Counted from the stretch's first letter, positions 12,401-24,555 are shown. The stretch is DNA of 64,000 nt from Urophycis tenuis (GCA_036785325.1 JAXIVH010000012.1:7539157-7603156); one strand, 5' to 3'. Numbers and translations are program-made. Notes: generated by a model from the sequence alone, not told the origin.

Positions 12401-15400
12401 CTCTTCCGGGACAAACAGAAGAGCGATTAGCACAGAGGAACAAACAAAACACAGCGTTGTCTAATGCATTAGTTCCCAAACGGTGTGCCGTGAGGCAAGT
12501 CCGGGTGTGCCGTGGGATTTTGTGACAACCATACATTATTATTGCAATATACAACTACACAAAAATTATTATTTTTTAATTTAGTTTATCAGTACTTTGT
12601 ATGCACTCATTTCATAATACAGAGGCAAACTATATAGCTAAAAACAATTCTTTAATTCTTGCCTCATTTTTAATTTTGTGACCTGTCTGGTTTAAATGGG
12701 TGTGTTGCTGCTTTGATGAAGCCTAATTTGATAAAATTTCAAGTTAATATTTGAAATATTTGGTTAATAAATACTTCATGAGTAATATGAGTCTTTGTCA
12801 CATCTTATTTGGCATTAGTAAATAATTATGCACATTTACAGATATTTTACATGATATGAGTGATAACATGTGTTATAAAGGCTATTTAGCACAATAGGTG
12901 TGCCTTGAGATTTTTACTTGTCCTTTGGTGTGCCTTGGACACAAACATTTTGGGAACCACTGGTCTAATGGAATGGATGGAGAGTAACACTAAGCGCCAA
13001 CACACAGGATGTGACAAACTGTGACATCACAACAAACTGTGACAAACACAGACAAGTGGCCGCCGCGTCACTGGGCGTCATGGTGACGGGGGGCTCTCCT
13101 CTCACCAGGGCACAGGGTGTCCACGTCCAGCATGCCTCCTTCTTGTATCTCCTCCAGCTGGTCCTCCTTGATCTTGGACCAGGGGATGTACGTGACGCCC
13201 AGCTCCACGTCCCAGTACTGCTTCAGGTCCGGCTTGATGCCTTTGTTCAGGGCCCAGGCGATCTGTCCGGAGGTCAACGCAACGCTCAATAAACGAACCG
13301 ATCATTCAACGTTAACGTTGCGGCATTCGCGTCATTCTGCCGGTCTCCATCTCTAACCAGAGCTAACACAAAACAGGCACATCTCCTTACTACTTCTATG
13401 ACTGTTTCCCATGATTAATATGTACTGAAATGAGCTTATAAGCATACACGTCCTGTTCTATTTGATTATTACAATGCCCTCACAGAAGCAGCTCGACTGA
13501 CTGCTCGAGTGGACTCGAGTGGGCTCTTTGAACCACGATTCAGCGGGTCGACTTTGATGGTCCCGCCTTGCTCCTGGGGGGACCATTTACATTTTGCAGA
13601 CACTTTTATCCAAAGAGACTTACAGAGAGTACATTTGTCATTAGAAGGTGAAACATTGTGAAACACCAGAACAAGCTTCAAGCATTTCAATTGCAAGGTT
13701 AACCATTGCTAGTATACTACATCTCTGACCAAGTGCCAAGTTACAAAGAGCGATCAAAGTGCCAAATTACAAAGAGCGATTTAAGTGCCAAGAAGTTCAA
13801 CTAACAAAAGCATGAGGGTAGGGTTATGCAGGGTTCAACTCTGAACAAGTGGGTCTTGAGTCTCTTCCGGAAGATGGGGAGTGACTCTGCAGGACCACCT
13901 CATGAGGTGTGCGGGGGGGGGGGGGGGTCCTGCCGTACCTTGATGGCCTTCTGGTTGACCTTGTGGTTGCCCCTGCCCAGCTTCTGCAGGGCCCTGTAGG
14001 CGTCCTGCCGCTCCACCATCACGATGTAGGCACAGCCGCGCGGGGGGATCATCTGGACCGGGCCAGCAGAGCACATGGAGGGGGGAAGAGTGGGATGTTA
14101 GGACATGAAGGGAGTTCTGGTCACATTGCTTCATCCAGCCTTCCTCCGGTCATCGGTCGGAGACAGAAAAATCACAAGCTGAGAAAAAGCCGTCAACCTC
14201 AACTGTTTTGTTTATTTACCTTTACATACTTTTACTTTTTATTTCCTTCTCGTGTCCTGTACCTTCTGCGGTGACACCCTAATTTACCACCTGGGATTAA
14301 AAGGTGGTGCTGTACACAAGATATAAATGCTACTATTTGAGAGAAATTTGTTTAGTCTCGATGCCTCCCTCTCTCTCCCTCCCTCCCCCCCTCTTTCTCC
14401 CCCCTCCTCCTCTCTCCCCCCCATCACCCCCTCTCTTTCTCTCCCCTCCTCCTCTCTCTCTCCCTCCCCCCTCTCTTTCCCACCCCCTTACTCTCCCTCT
14501 CCCCCTCTCTCCCTTTCCCTCTCTCCAGCAGCTTTAATAGAGTCCACCTGGCATCATCTCACGACACAAAGAGGGGCACGGCGGCACGGCGGTGGAGACG
14601 TACGTTGATGGCGTCGATGGGTCCGAACTCCTCCAGCAGACAGGCCACGTCCTGCTGCTGGGTCCTCTTGTCCAGCTGGCCCACCCAGAGTGTGGTGCTG
14701 CACACTGCGAGGGAGGGAGGGAGGGAGAGCAGACGGCCGTAATGAGACCCCGGCGGGCACACACCCTCCACTTGAGACTCGGGACACATGATTACATTTG
14801 GAAACCCGGAGCACGGACACAAGGGAGGAAGAGGGGCCCGGGCGTGGCGGTAATCCTCAAGGTAACCCCACGGAGAGAAGACCACTACAGCTAAAGCACT
14901 GGAACAATGTCATTCACTATTTGGTTGGACAATAGGAAATTATAATGACTTTTTTTTTTTTTTTTTGCTGGTCTCACATGCCAAAGAAAATTGCCGCTTT
15001 TTACCATCTCAGGTGAAAACAGGGGTGTTAATCCCATTTTCTTTCTGGGTGGGTTGGAAACCAATTCCCCCCCCTCTCCCCCACTGTCTCGTATCCACCT
15101 CAGGACCCCTTCAGAGACCGCGTGGATGATGCCGCCTCACAGCCTCACAGACTCACAGACTCATAGCCTCACAGACTCACAGACTCATAGCCTCACAGAC
15201 TCACAGTCTCACAGACTCACAGACTCACAGACTCAGTCTCATAGCCTCACAGTCTCACAGACTCACAGACTCACAGACTCATAGCCTCACAGACTCAGTC
15301 TCACAGACTCAGTCTCATAGCCTCACAGTCTCACAGACTCATAGCCTCACAGACTCAGTCTCACAGACTCAGTCTCATAGCCTCACAGTCTCACAGACTC

Positions 15401-18400
15401 ATAGCCTCACAGACTCAGAGCCTCACAGTCTGACAGCCTCACAGACTCAGAGCCTCACAGCCTCACAGACTCCTCTGCAGTGACTCACCGCTCAGCGTTT
15501 CGGCGAGCGGCAGCGGGAGGCCCTTCTGCCGCCGCTCCCGCTCCTTCTCCCTCTCCTGGCGCTCCAGCGAGCGGGAGCGCGGGGAGTGCTGCCGCCGGTC
15601 CCTGGACCGCGAACGCCGGTGTCGGGTTCGCCGCGTGCGCGAGTTGGAGCGGGAGCTCCTCCTCTTGGGGGACCTGGGGAGAGAGTGGGGGGAGGGGGGG
15701 GGAGAGGACGGCGGCGACGGTCAGGGCACGGCGGCCATTTTGTTCTCGCCCTTTTCTCGGGAACGCGGCCGAGGGTTCGTTACCTGGAGCCCGAGTGGGA
15801 CCGGCGGCCGTGCCGGCTTTCCCTGAAGCCCGGCCGCTCCACCTCCATGTCCTGCTGTCAAGACACACAGACAAGAGGAGACAAGAGGAGACAAGAGGAG
15901 ACAAGAGAGGAGTCAGTCATCCAGCGAAACCCTTCAAACGTAATTCTTCAAAACACATTCACAAGGGGCAGCCGCGGCCTACTGGTTTGGGCTTCAGACT
16001 TGTAACCAGAGGGTTGCCGGTTCGAACCCCGACCAGTACGAATGGCTGAAGTGCCTGTGAGCAAGACACCTAACCCCTCACTGACACGCCACTGCTACCG
16101 CCACTGTTGGCAGCTCACTTCCTCGGGATTAGTGTGCTTCACCTCACTGTGTGCCTCACCATCACTGTGTGCTGAGTGTATTTCCACTAATTCACGAATG
16201 GGTTAAATGCAGAGACCAAATTTCCCTCACGGGATCAAAAGAGTAATTCTTCTTCTTCTTCTACAACAATTGTATGATAAAGCATCTCATATTTCAATGA
16301 GAGTAGGTTTGCGGCCATGAGTTCAATTTGGGTTTCAATACCTGTTGCACTGCATTGTGGGAAGGGTATGCCCCTGGGAAGCCCGGCGCCCCAGCAGACC
16401 CGGGCATGGGAGGACCGGGCTGAGCCTGTCCCATAGGGGACATCGTTCCCGGGTAGAGGCACCCTGGGGGCAGGCCGTACCCCAGGAGCTGACCGTTGGG
16501 GAGCTGAGCCTGGGGGGGGGGGGGGGAGCAGAATATCTGGTCAATAAGCTCTGTATGGAGAGCGATCAGAAGCTTTCCACAAAAGGGAAAGAGGCTATGA
16601 AGTCTACACAAAAGCCTGGTAAAAAAAAAAAAAGCATGGTGGGTTTATGGCGAAGCGGGTTTGGTCACCTGCTGGGGTGGATCTTGCACCATGCCCATCA
16701 TCGGTGGTGGGAAGTGGTCCACGTTCTGCTGGAACCCTCCAGGCTGCTGGATCCTTTGAGGATGAAAAAAAAAAAAAAAACACAACATGCACTTTGTCTA
16801 TTTTGTTTAGTTTCTCTAAATTCGAGCCAGGTGTTGCTGTAATGGCCTGCGGTCTTACACAGGGGGCTGGGATGACGACACCTCTTCTTTCTTGGTTTCC
16901 TCTACAGCTTCTGGCTCGTCGTCATAGTCGAAGCGGTCGAGTAGTTTCTAAGAGGAAAGAGGAAAGAGTGAATATAATGTGGTTTATTTGGCAAGGAGTT
17001 AAGTAGTGTTGTTAAGTAGTGTTGCTAGTCTCGTCAGACGAGACAAGACTAGATATGTTCGTCCACAACCGTTTTTTCCCCAGGACTAAGACGAGACTGC
17101 ACCAAAGTCCAAAAACTCTGACGAAGACTAAATTAACATGCATTATTGTTGACGAAAAAAAGACAAGACTAAAATGTTTTGAGTAAAATAAAAACATAAA
17201 ATCTCTCTTCATTTTCGGCTACAATTGTCTCTACTTTTTCATCATGAAAAATATTCCGCATGAGTTCATGCTGTTGCTGCCAGCCTGTATTGTGGCTGCA
17301 ACATGAAACTACATGGAGGACCAACGACACGAGAGCCCTGCTCAGGACTGTTTTCTTCATCCCGCTCCTGCCCGCTCCCGCAGTGTGTACGTCCATTCCC
17401 GCCCGCGTTCGCAAAACTCTGATCATTTCTGCCCCGCACAATAATAGAGATGCATTGATTTTGTCTCTTCTCCAGTCCCGCAGGAGAGAAAACACTTAAT
17501 TTTATAGGCTGTTGACGAAGAGATTCATGGGGTTGTTTGTTTCGTTTCCTTGGCATGCATGTCTTTTGACACGGAAAGCGTTCCTATTTCATCAAAGCCA
17601 AAACACGTATCTCCATTGTCACTAACCTAGACTACATCCTCACCCCGCCATGTTTGTTTTTTTCAAATGGCCCATTCCCACACAATTTGTGTTACCAATC
17701 CCAAAAATGTGTTATTTAAAAAGAAAGACTAAAATGTTTTGACCAATACTTGACTAAGATATATTGAGTTTTCTTTCGACTAAAACTAGGCAAAAATTAC
17801 GAGACTTTTAGTCGACTAAAACTTACAACAAAAAAACAGAAAAAGATGTGAATGACTTAATATGACTTAAACTAACAAGGACATTTGGCACAAGACTAAG
17901 ACTGAAGGCTGGGTTATGCTTAATTTATGCTTCCGCGTTGACGCAACGCTGGGGGGCTTACGGACCCTTTACGTCCTTGCGGACCCCCCTTGTGTCCACC
18001 GCAAGGGCCTGACGTGTACCTCCCAAAAATCCTAGACGTGCGTTGAGGCGACACAACACCAGCGCAGCGGCTTTGGCTGTGATTGGTCCGCGAACTACAT
18101 TCACTGGAGATCGCTTTTCCGGTTTTGTACTCATAAACACCGCCACGGTGTGATAAATGCTTCGACTGATTGGCGACAACATATATATATAACTTTTGCC
18201 TTCATTTCTGTAAACTTTTTTTTTTACTCGCTAGTAATCTGTATGTAATGACCAGAATGGTCATTCTGGTCCCTCCGGTGTTGAATTGCATTTCGACACG
18301 TAAACCCCACGCAGAACCATCACGGTCTTATGACTGCGTCCAAGCAACTGCGTGGCCATTGCGTGATCACTATGCGGAACCATAACTCAGCCTTAAGACT

Positions 18401-19527
18401 ACATTAAAAATAGGTGACAAAAATTAACACTAGAGTTAAGCAGGTTCACTGGTGCACATGGAACAGAAAATGAAGATTCACCCTGTCAAAGGCCGCCTTC
18501 TGCTGGGCCGTCTGGGTAGCCGGAGGAGGATGCAGCGCCCCCATGCCCAGACCGGGAGCGAAGTTCTGGGCCTGGAGCTGAGATTGTGGCTGGGCCTGGA
18601 GGGGGGCCTGGAGGTGGGGCTGTGGCTGGGCCTGGAGGTGGGGCTGTGGCTGGGCCTGGAGGTGGGCTTGCGGCTGGGCCTGGAAGTGAGCCTGGAGGTG
18701 GGGTTGCGGCTGGGCCTGGAGGTGGGGTTGTAGCTGTCCCTGGAGGTGGGATTGTGACTGGACCTGGAGGAGGGCCGGGAGGTGGGGTTGTGGCTGGGCC
18801 TGGAGGTGGGGTTGCGGCTGGGCCTGGAGGTGGGCCTGGAGATGAGGTTGTGGCTGGAGGTGGGCCTGGAGGTGGGGTTGTGGCTGGGCCTGAAGGTGGG
18901 GTTGGGGGGGTGCAGGCTGTGTTTCCACCTGGGGCTTCAAAGGCTGCTGCTGAAAGGTCTGGAGCATCTGTTGAAGCTGAGACACATGAGACCCAAGGTT
19001 TATTCGTCTATGATGCGACAACTGCTGTCTTCGACGCACAGACCGCAGATAAGTGCAGCATGTTTTTTGGCGGCGTGTGTGTGTGTGTGTGTGTGGCCTA
19101 CATGACCCCAAAACCACCTTCCCCTGCAGAGCACCTGCAGAATCAGTCACACATATTCCAATTCATTCATCACAATAAGCCACTTCGCATGTACCATCTC
19201 CTTTTTTGGGGAGATGCCCACACGTATCACAAAATAACAACAGATGAAATACAATCATCCATCGTTGAGACAGACAACAAAGACAAACCACATTCATTCA
19301 AACATGGCCGACGACTCGTGCAAACACACACACACACACACACCTGTTGGCCCTCCGAGGACTGAAAGAGTTGAGCCACGGCGGCAAAGGCGTCAGAGTT
19401 TGGCAGCTGTGGGACGGTCGCCTTGGTGGAGTTTTCCATCACGGCGACCACGGGCTCCTTGGCTGGAGACGGGGGAGAGCCTGCAAGGACACGCGCACGC
19501 ACGCACGCGCACACACACGCACACGCA

Positions 19528-19589
<62 letters not shown>

Positions 19590-22082
19590 CACACGCACAC
19601 ACACACGCACGCACGCACACGCACACACACGCACGCAGACGCACACGCACACACAAGGAACATTTCAGTGAAAACATGAGACAAGAGTCGGAGGCGGATG
19701 TTCACGAGAAGAATGATTTGCATAATAAACTTTGTGTTACTTATCGTCCTGTTATAGCGAACAGACGTATTCACTAGTATGACCTCCAATTGAATTCCCT
19801 GCATCTCCAAACTAGCGGTGGCTAATACAAAAGACTATGCAACACATCCATAACGTGCGCACACACACACACACACGTAATTCTCACGCCATTAATAAAG
19901 TCTTATCTATTTACCAGGCTCTTCCATGTTTGGGAAGCTCGAGGTCCCACTGGCAGACCCAGTGGCCTTGGCCAAGAGAGGCTGGATCACCTCGATCTTA
20001 AACACACCGTTCTTCTGCCACAGGTTCAGCACCCGCACCAGCTTACTCTGCACACAGGAAGCGAGGGTTCAAACAGAGACTAGTCAGGGCAGTCACACTA
20101 CCATAACAAAAGGTAGGGATTTGTTGCACACTGCTACACATACACCCAATAAAAGCTGGTTCAGTTCCTGAGATGTGGCACCAATAACACCGTATCACCT
20201 TTTTCAAGCATTTCAAGAAGAAGACCTTACCCTATCCTCCACTGGGCAGAGGCAGAGGTTCTCAAACGTGCCGTTGATGTTCTTGGTGAACCTTGGCCCG
20301 AACACATCCTTGTCGGCGCCGAACTGGTGCCTGGACTGCCTCACGATGGAGTCCACCACGTAGAGGCCGGAGACCTTGTACTCCGGTTTGCACTGGAGGG
20401 AGAGCCGGAGAACACGTGATCAGAGGCCACACCTGATGCTTTACTGGTGGTGGTGGTCAGAGCAGCGCGTTTTAAGCTTTTAAGATGGTTGACAGCTTAA
20501 GGAGACGGGCCATGATGGCACGTTTTTGGCCATTTTGCTATTGGTTTGGTACTCACCTTTTTGACGAACTTCTCGACAATCTGAACCACGTGCTTGTACA
20601 GCTGAGGATGAGAAGAACCAGAGACGTTGATGTTAATTGCGACCACGCGGCGGAAGCCTGTGACAGTCAGCAGACCACTGTTTCAGAGGACTCTACACTG
20701 TACAGCAGATTGACATGTTGCTCCATACCTTCATCGCTTTTATGGCAGATTTGGTGATGGAGACCATCTTTGCCCGAGAGATGGGTGGCTTGGAATCCAT
20801 CAGAGAGAACAACTAGAGCAGGGGAATAAGTGGGATGAAGACAGGATTGAATGGCGAAGAGAGGAGGTGAAGTCAGAGTCTTCACATTTAAGTCAGTGTT
20901 GTGGTCGTTTCTAAACGGTATATTCATCTTATTTCACGTGCAAGATGTTTAAATTTTACATGAGATGTCTAGGGCGCCAATATTTGAGTTAGGATAGTGG
21001 GGTATAGTCGAGTATAATCATAGTCGAGTGCTTTCAAAACAGAAAAGCTCACTATAATCTCTTCACAAAACTGGGACTGAGCTGTAAGTACACTTAACCT
21101 TCTGAATGTGCCGTAGTCAAATGTTGTGATTGTCAAGACATTTGACAGCGTGCATCTTTGAAGATGGTAAGTGAGTGCATAAAACTACATCAGAACATCA
21201 CAAATGTAAGTTCAAACCATTTGAATTGCCAAATTACTAAATGTATACAGCGGATCAAAAATATGTCTGTTTTGCATGTCATGTGTGATATTTGTTCTGT
21301 GTACATTTACTGTTACTAAAAACTCTGTCTCAGGGTAAAGGTTGTCAAATATAAAATATGGATGCAGCAAGTACATTGTCAGCATTCAATGGGAATCCAC
21401 TTCCTTGATAATTGTTGATCCTAGCACAAACACAATGACATCAAATAAACAAATACACATCGTAATACAAAGGTGCACAGAAGTTGCGATGATAATGCAG
21501 GTGAAAACACCGTGGGAAAGCGTAATCTCACGTTTATTCACAACCCACAAAACAGAACCCCCAAAACTGGCACCTCCAAGTTAGAAACATTTCACCCCCG
21601 AAAACCACAACTGGTCAGCAGTAACACCCGAGCAACATCCGCTGCCCCTTCACCCACTGACACGGTCGGTGCACACCACCATACACACGCTTGTGCACTG
21701 CATATAGTAATCACTGGCTAAAGAAGCGTTATCTCGTGTTAGCGACTGCACTGTTGATCCCTTCTTTCCACACCCGGCGGCAGCCAAGAGGCGGCTAGCT
21801 GCTCCGGGGGAACTTTGCACTAGCTGCAACCACACCGTTCACACCGCATTGAACACCACATCAATTCCTTCAAACGGACGGACTAGTGCGTGCCACTTGT
21901 GCACGTCCAATCGTCGCAGATGTGCACTAACGGCGCGCCAATGCAGTTCAGTTAGTTAGCCAATTAAAGAGCACACCAACTCATTGTGTCCGGGCCTGCT
22001 AGCGCACGCTAGGAAAGCTTCGTGCTACACTCAGTGTGTATCACCAGCATACCTCGTGGTTAAAGGCGTTCACGGCTTCCAT
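9482..22082 (-). CDS. SCAF4: SR-related CTD-associated factor 4
   Basis: SCAF4 binds the phosphorylated RNA polymerase II C-terminal domain and prevents premature transcript termination (family knowledge). Nineteen phase-consistent exons give 1227 residues, against about 1147 in human: 22053-22082, 20729-20812, 20557-20601, 20231-20392, 19915-20047, 19344-19480, 18482-18976, 16882-16947, 16669-16746, 16342-16509, 15784-15854, 15489-15673, 14604-14704, 13939-14052, 13106-13262, 12299-12402, 11187-11337, 10905-11060 and 9482-10728. Residues 1-140 are the CTD-interacting domain (MEAVNAFNHELFSLMDSKPP, then LYVVDSIVRQSRHQFG). DAFAAVAQLFQSSEGQQ favours SCAF4 over its paralogue SCAF8. A Gln/Pro-rich repeated exon follows (about 198-362), then an RS segment (about 467-551) and an RRM (CSTTLWVGQLDKRTQQQD and MIPPRGCAYIVMVERQDAYR). 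The last exon is Pro/Gly/Met-rich, then a long Arg-Asp repeat and an acidic tail ending PSDPPQSDT. The last-exon acceptor at 10728 is the one that keeps phase. Confidence 0.95.
9895..10085 (-). repeat. SCAF4: Arg-Asp dipeptide coding repeat in the SCAF4 last exon
   Basis: A hexanucleotide-like tandem tract that reads alternating Arg-Asp/Arg-Glu on the minus strand, in frame with SCAF4. The antisense reading looks like an SR protein, but that frame lacks exon support. The tract is longer and more regular than the mixed RD/RE tail I recall for mammalian SCAF4. Confidence 0.85.
11451..12259. mobile_element. TTAA-flanked foldback element filling SCAF4 intron 16
   Basis: Two arms of about 370-380 bases form an inverted repeat with a central spacer of only some tens of bases. 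The left arm starts AGGGATATTCCGCC at 11451, and the right arm ends with its exact inverse at 12259. Aligned by eye, the arms differ at about five positions plus one 3-base indel, so about 98-99% identity. Both ends are flanked by TTAA (11447-11450 and 12260-12263), consistent with a TTAA target duplication. Terminus TTAAAGGGA fits the TTAAAGGRR ends I recall for TTAA-specific (T2/Kolobok-like) MITEs. There is no transposase frame. It occupies about 809 of the 961 bases in the intron between exons 16 and 17. Confidence 0.9.
12468..12963. mobile_element. hAT-like MITE in SCAF4 intron 15
   Basis: The left end reads about ATTAGTTCCCAAACGGTGTGCC. The right end is its imperfect inverse, reading TTTTGGGAACCACTGG. 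The flanks are tctaatgc (12460-12467) and tctaatgg (12964-12971), an 8-base target duplication with one mismatch. Ends of the form CAGTGGTTCCCAAA with 8-base duplications are typical of hAT MITEs. The AT-rich interior has no open frame. Confidence 0.78.
13586..13885 (+). repeat. Dispersed fish repeat, copy 2 of 4
   Basis: It matches the copy at about 2545-2830 over its full length, including 'gctagtatactacatctctgac' and the end 'gggtcttgagtctcttcc'. It contains a short internal duplication of a 'gccaarttacaaagagcgat' unit not seen in copy 1. It lies in SCAF4 intron 14, opposite to the gene. Confidence 0.75.
14363..14525. repeat. Pyrimidine-rich CT/C tract in SCAF4 intron 13
   Basis: A low-complexity run of about 160 bases made almost only of C and T on the plus strand, hence purine-only in the SCAF4 transcript. 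The Pro/Ser/Leu-rich plus-strand frames over it have no coding support. Confidence 0.9.
15138..15478. repeat. Minisatellite of CTCACAGA-type units in SCAF4 intron 12
   Basis: Tandem 8-11 base units (actcacag, cctcacag, actcatag, actcagtc) are arranged in higher-order blocks of about 50-60 bases. The array spans about 340 bases. It ends close to the exon 12 donor at 15488, so length changes would bring it near a splice site. Confidence 0.95.
15965..16262 (+). mobile_element. tRNA-derived SINE in SCAF4 intron 10
   Basis: The 5' part resembles a tRNA gene, with an A-box-like TGGTTTGGGCT near 15983 and a clear B box GGTTCGAACCCC at 16019-16030. The 5' end is GGGGCAGCCGCGG. A non-tRNA body follows ('gcctgtgagcaagacacc', 'gggttaaatgcagagacc'), ending in a CTT microsatellite tail (about 16248-16261). 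This is the architecture of a tRNA-derived SINE. It lies on the plus strand, opposite to SCAF4. Confidence 0.82.
17015..17890. repeat. Decayed dispersed repeat in SCAF4 intron 7
   Basis: The ends of this stretch are rich in repeated words such as 'gactaaaat', 'gactaagac', 'agtcgactaaaac' and 'cgagac'. The pattern fits an old DNA-transposon copy, but I cannot define exact termini or a target duplication. Open frames inside show no recognisable transposase. Confidence 0.4.
17905..18393. mobile_element. MITE-like element in SCAF4 intron 7
   Basis: The left end reads AAGGCTGGGTTATGCTTAA. The right end reads CATAACTCAGCCTT, its inverse with small differences. A 7-8 base duplication, taagactg on the left and taagacta on the right, flanks it, suggesting a hAT-type insertion into the older 'actaagact' repeat. 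The interior has no transposase. Confidence 0.62.
18590..18900 (-). repeat. SCAF4: Coding minisatellite in SCAF4 exon 7
   Basis: On the plus strand the units read about ctgggcctggaggtggggttgtgg. In the SCAF4 frame they encode repeated LQAQPQPH and LQAHLQPQ-type units for roughly 100 residues. All units are multiples of three bases, so the frame holds. The repeats lie between the conserved LQQMLQTFQQQ block and the conserved QKAAFDR end of the exon. Confidence 0.9.
19494..19654. repeat. CA/CG microsatellite in SCAF4 intron 5
   Basis: About 160 bases of CA with scattered CG steps, a potential Z-DNA tract. It starts only 14 bases from the exon 6 boundary at 19480, so it adjoins the acceptor. 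A smaller CA run (19322-19342) directly abuts the other side of exon 6, so the exon sits between two dinucleotide tracts. Confidence 0.95.
20813..22052 (-). other. SCAF4: SCAF4 intron 1
   Basis: About 1.24 kb between the 30-base first coding exon and exon 2. It is mostly unique AT-rich sequence with no recognised repeat or exon. The part nearest exon 1 (about 21770-22050) is more GC-rich and may belong to the 5' regulatory region. Confidence 0.6.
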
Positions 22083-23755
22083 GGCTGCCCGGCGTTGGGG
22101 GTGTTTACCCTTATCCACCCGAGACACCCGGTTGTTGTGTGGTTTATTTAGGGCAGGGTTGGCTCGACATGTCGTGGTAGAATGCTTAACGGTGAGCTAG
22201 CCTAGCTCCGAAGCCGTACTGGGGACCAGCGTCGGCGGAGACGGCGCAATGCACGACGGGATTGACTGCGGTTTCCGTGTTCGTCCGCCGGGGGGCGGTA
22301 CACTCACATTCTATTAGCCAAGTGGGGGCTTTCTTACAATAATGGTTTCCATATTAAGCATCAAAACAACACAACTGTATGTTATACATCTTACACCTAT
22401 AATTATCACTTTTTTTTTATTTTGTGTTGTTGAGCTGACATGAAACTCTCGTTTCTTTCATGATTGTCTCACTTCACCATAAAGGGATTGAAGATGCACT
22501 TCAACCCCTTTATGTCAATACGGTGCGGTGCCGGTAGGTGGTGGCAGAACTGTATCAGTGGGTTCTTGTTTTCTAGTTTCCAACCCATACTAAATATGGG
22601 TTAATTCTATTGTTAAAGCCTGGGGGTTACACGGGGATAGGCAAAGGGTTAATATTAGACACTGTCTGATGACGGATATTAATTAATTTACTCAACAAAT
22701 AGCCATAGCAGGTATCAGAAGGCAATATTATACGTTAGGCGTATATGCTATACATCTAATTGAGCAAGTCTTAACTTTTGCGCTCCACACAAAACAAATT
22801 GATATTCTCAATCAAAACTGGGCTACTATGTATGCAAATGTGTTAATCCCGCCTCTGTGCGTGTGTCAATTCTTGATTCATGTTTCAATGTCAGTAAAAT
22901 AAATCTCGTTTATGTAAAAAAACAACAACAACAACAACAACATAGGTCTATATTTAAATACAATAATGGATTCTTCAATTGATCGAGTTGTTTCAATTGA
23001 TGAATGAAAATATGGCTGCAGCGTGCAAAGTCATATTCAAGAAAAAGTACAATAAAAAAAATAGAATGTTCTCCATGTATTTATACAGCTTAAGGTCAAA
23101 ATAAACAATTTGCCATGTCTTCATCTTGAACCAGGATTCTTTGTTCGTGGAGGTTCGACCGCAGCGCAAGATTCGTAATAAGGGGCGGAGTTGTCCCCCG
23201 CGTTCACCTTCTCTGATTGGACGAAGTGTAATCGTAGTCGCTAAATCAGTTTGTGTTTTTTTTTCTCACCGTAAGACACGCCCACCAGACGACCGGGAAA
23301 CTGTCTTCAAAACTGAGCAGCCTACCACGCGCTGCACTCATCAGACTGTGCTCTGTCTACGACGGACCGGAGAAGGAAGGAACGCTCCGCAGAACACCTT
23401 TTAATTTAATGCAATAATCAAGATTGCTTTCGTTAGTGCAACCGTTTTACGACTACTAATTGAAACGAGTTTCTCGTCGGGTTATACTTGATCATCTTAG
23501 AAGAACACAACGTTTGAGATAAACGAATCATTCAAGATCACACCTTTGGTTGAACAGGTGTCGCGGGCTTCGGTTTCTCCCAATATTTTTTTAAATATTC
23601 GGGACTTCTGCACGGACGGATATTGGGACTACTTCAAATGTGCTTATCTTGCAGCAGGCCTACTTGTGGCATTTTAGGTCCAACATAAAAGGAGAGGGGG
23701 GGAAAGATTAGAAGTTTTACCTACCATAAATTGTTAGTCTTCCACACTGGCTGTT
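22083..23755. promoter_or_regulatory. Divergent SCAF4/HUNK promoter region
   Basis: SCAF4 reads left from 22082 and HUNK reads right from 23756, so this 1.67 kb region holds both 5' UTRs and promoters. GC-rich segments flank each gene (22083-22310 and about 23140-23400), with an AT-rich centre containing a CAA microsatellite near 22921-22942. A GGGCGG box lies near 23183 and an inverted CCAAT (ATTGG) near 23216, fitting a TATA-less promoter on the HUNK side. Transcript starts cannot be fixed from sequence alone. Confidence 0.6.
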
Positions 23756-24484
23756 ATGCCAGTAGCTGACAGCGACATGGTGGTTGACAGCCACCGGTTA
23801 TTCGAGGGGAAGACCCCAAATTCATCCGGGAGCGAAAACATTCTCCCGGTGTCTCTCGGGAGTCCCGCTGCGGACACCGTACGGCACTTTTACCACACCA
23901 AGCGGGTCGGCAACTACCTCATCGGAAGGAAGCTCGGAGAAGGATCGTTCGCCAAAGTTCGAGAAGGTCTTCATGCGCTCACGGGCGAAAAGGTGGGCAA
24001 AGTTGGCATGCAACTGCAACATATGCCTCTTCTGTTCTTCTGGGTCTAAATCATAGTCACGGTAGACTTAATGCCAGGGCTACTGATACTGCTTATTGCA
24101 ATTGTTGCTGGTCTATTATCTACAAGCGACATTACAAACACATTTATGTGGCTCTAATTATGACATTATTTCTTTTTTTTATTATTTCAAATTTGATGTA
24201 ACCTACATGTAACCTACATGTTATTAACATAACATTAATATTTATTTACCAGGGGCGGTGATAGTGAATAAAAAAAAATGTTGCTGATTGTCAGTACATA
24301 GCCTGCTATAGACAATGTTCATGAGAGACACACATATGCTGGTTTATTGGGATATAGACCTAGGTGTTGATCAGATATAGATAATATATACAGATATAGC
24401 CAGCACAGCACAGCATCACCAGCTGTTGTTCCACGCAGCGCAGCGGGTCATTATTTCTAGCCAAACTCCTCGGACAACATTTAC

Positions 24485-24555
<71 letters not shown>

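Noticed and set aside
12299..14704. The gene being SCAF8 instead of SCAF4
   Set aside because: The RRM-adjacent segment is similar in both, but DAFAAVAQLFQSSEGQQLQQ and the SOD1-HUNK neighbourhood fit SCAF4.
15138..15478. Regular direct repeats that could be taken for a CRISPR-like array
   Set aside because: The units are 8-11 bases with no unique spacers, which is a minisatellite in an intron.
15965..16040. A tRNA gene suggested by A and B boxes
   Set aside because: It lacks a full cloverleaf, continues into a non-tRNA body and ends in a CTT tail, which marks a SINE.
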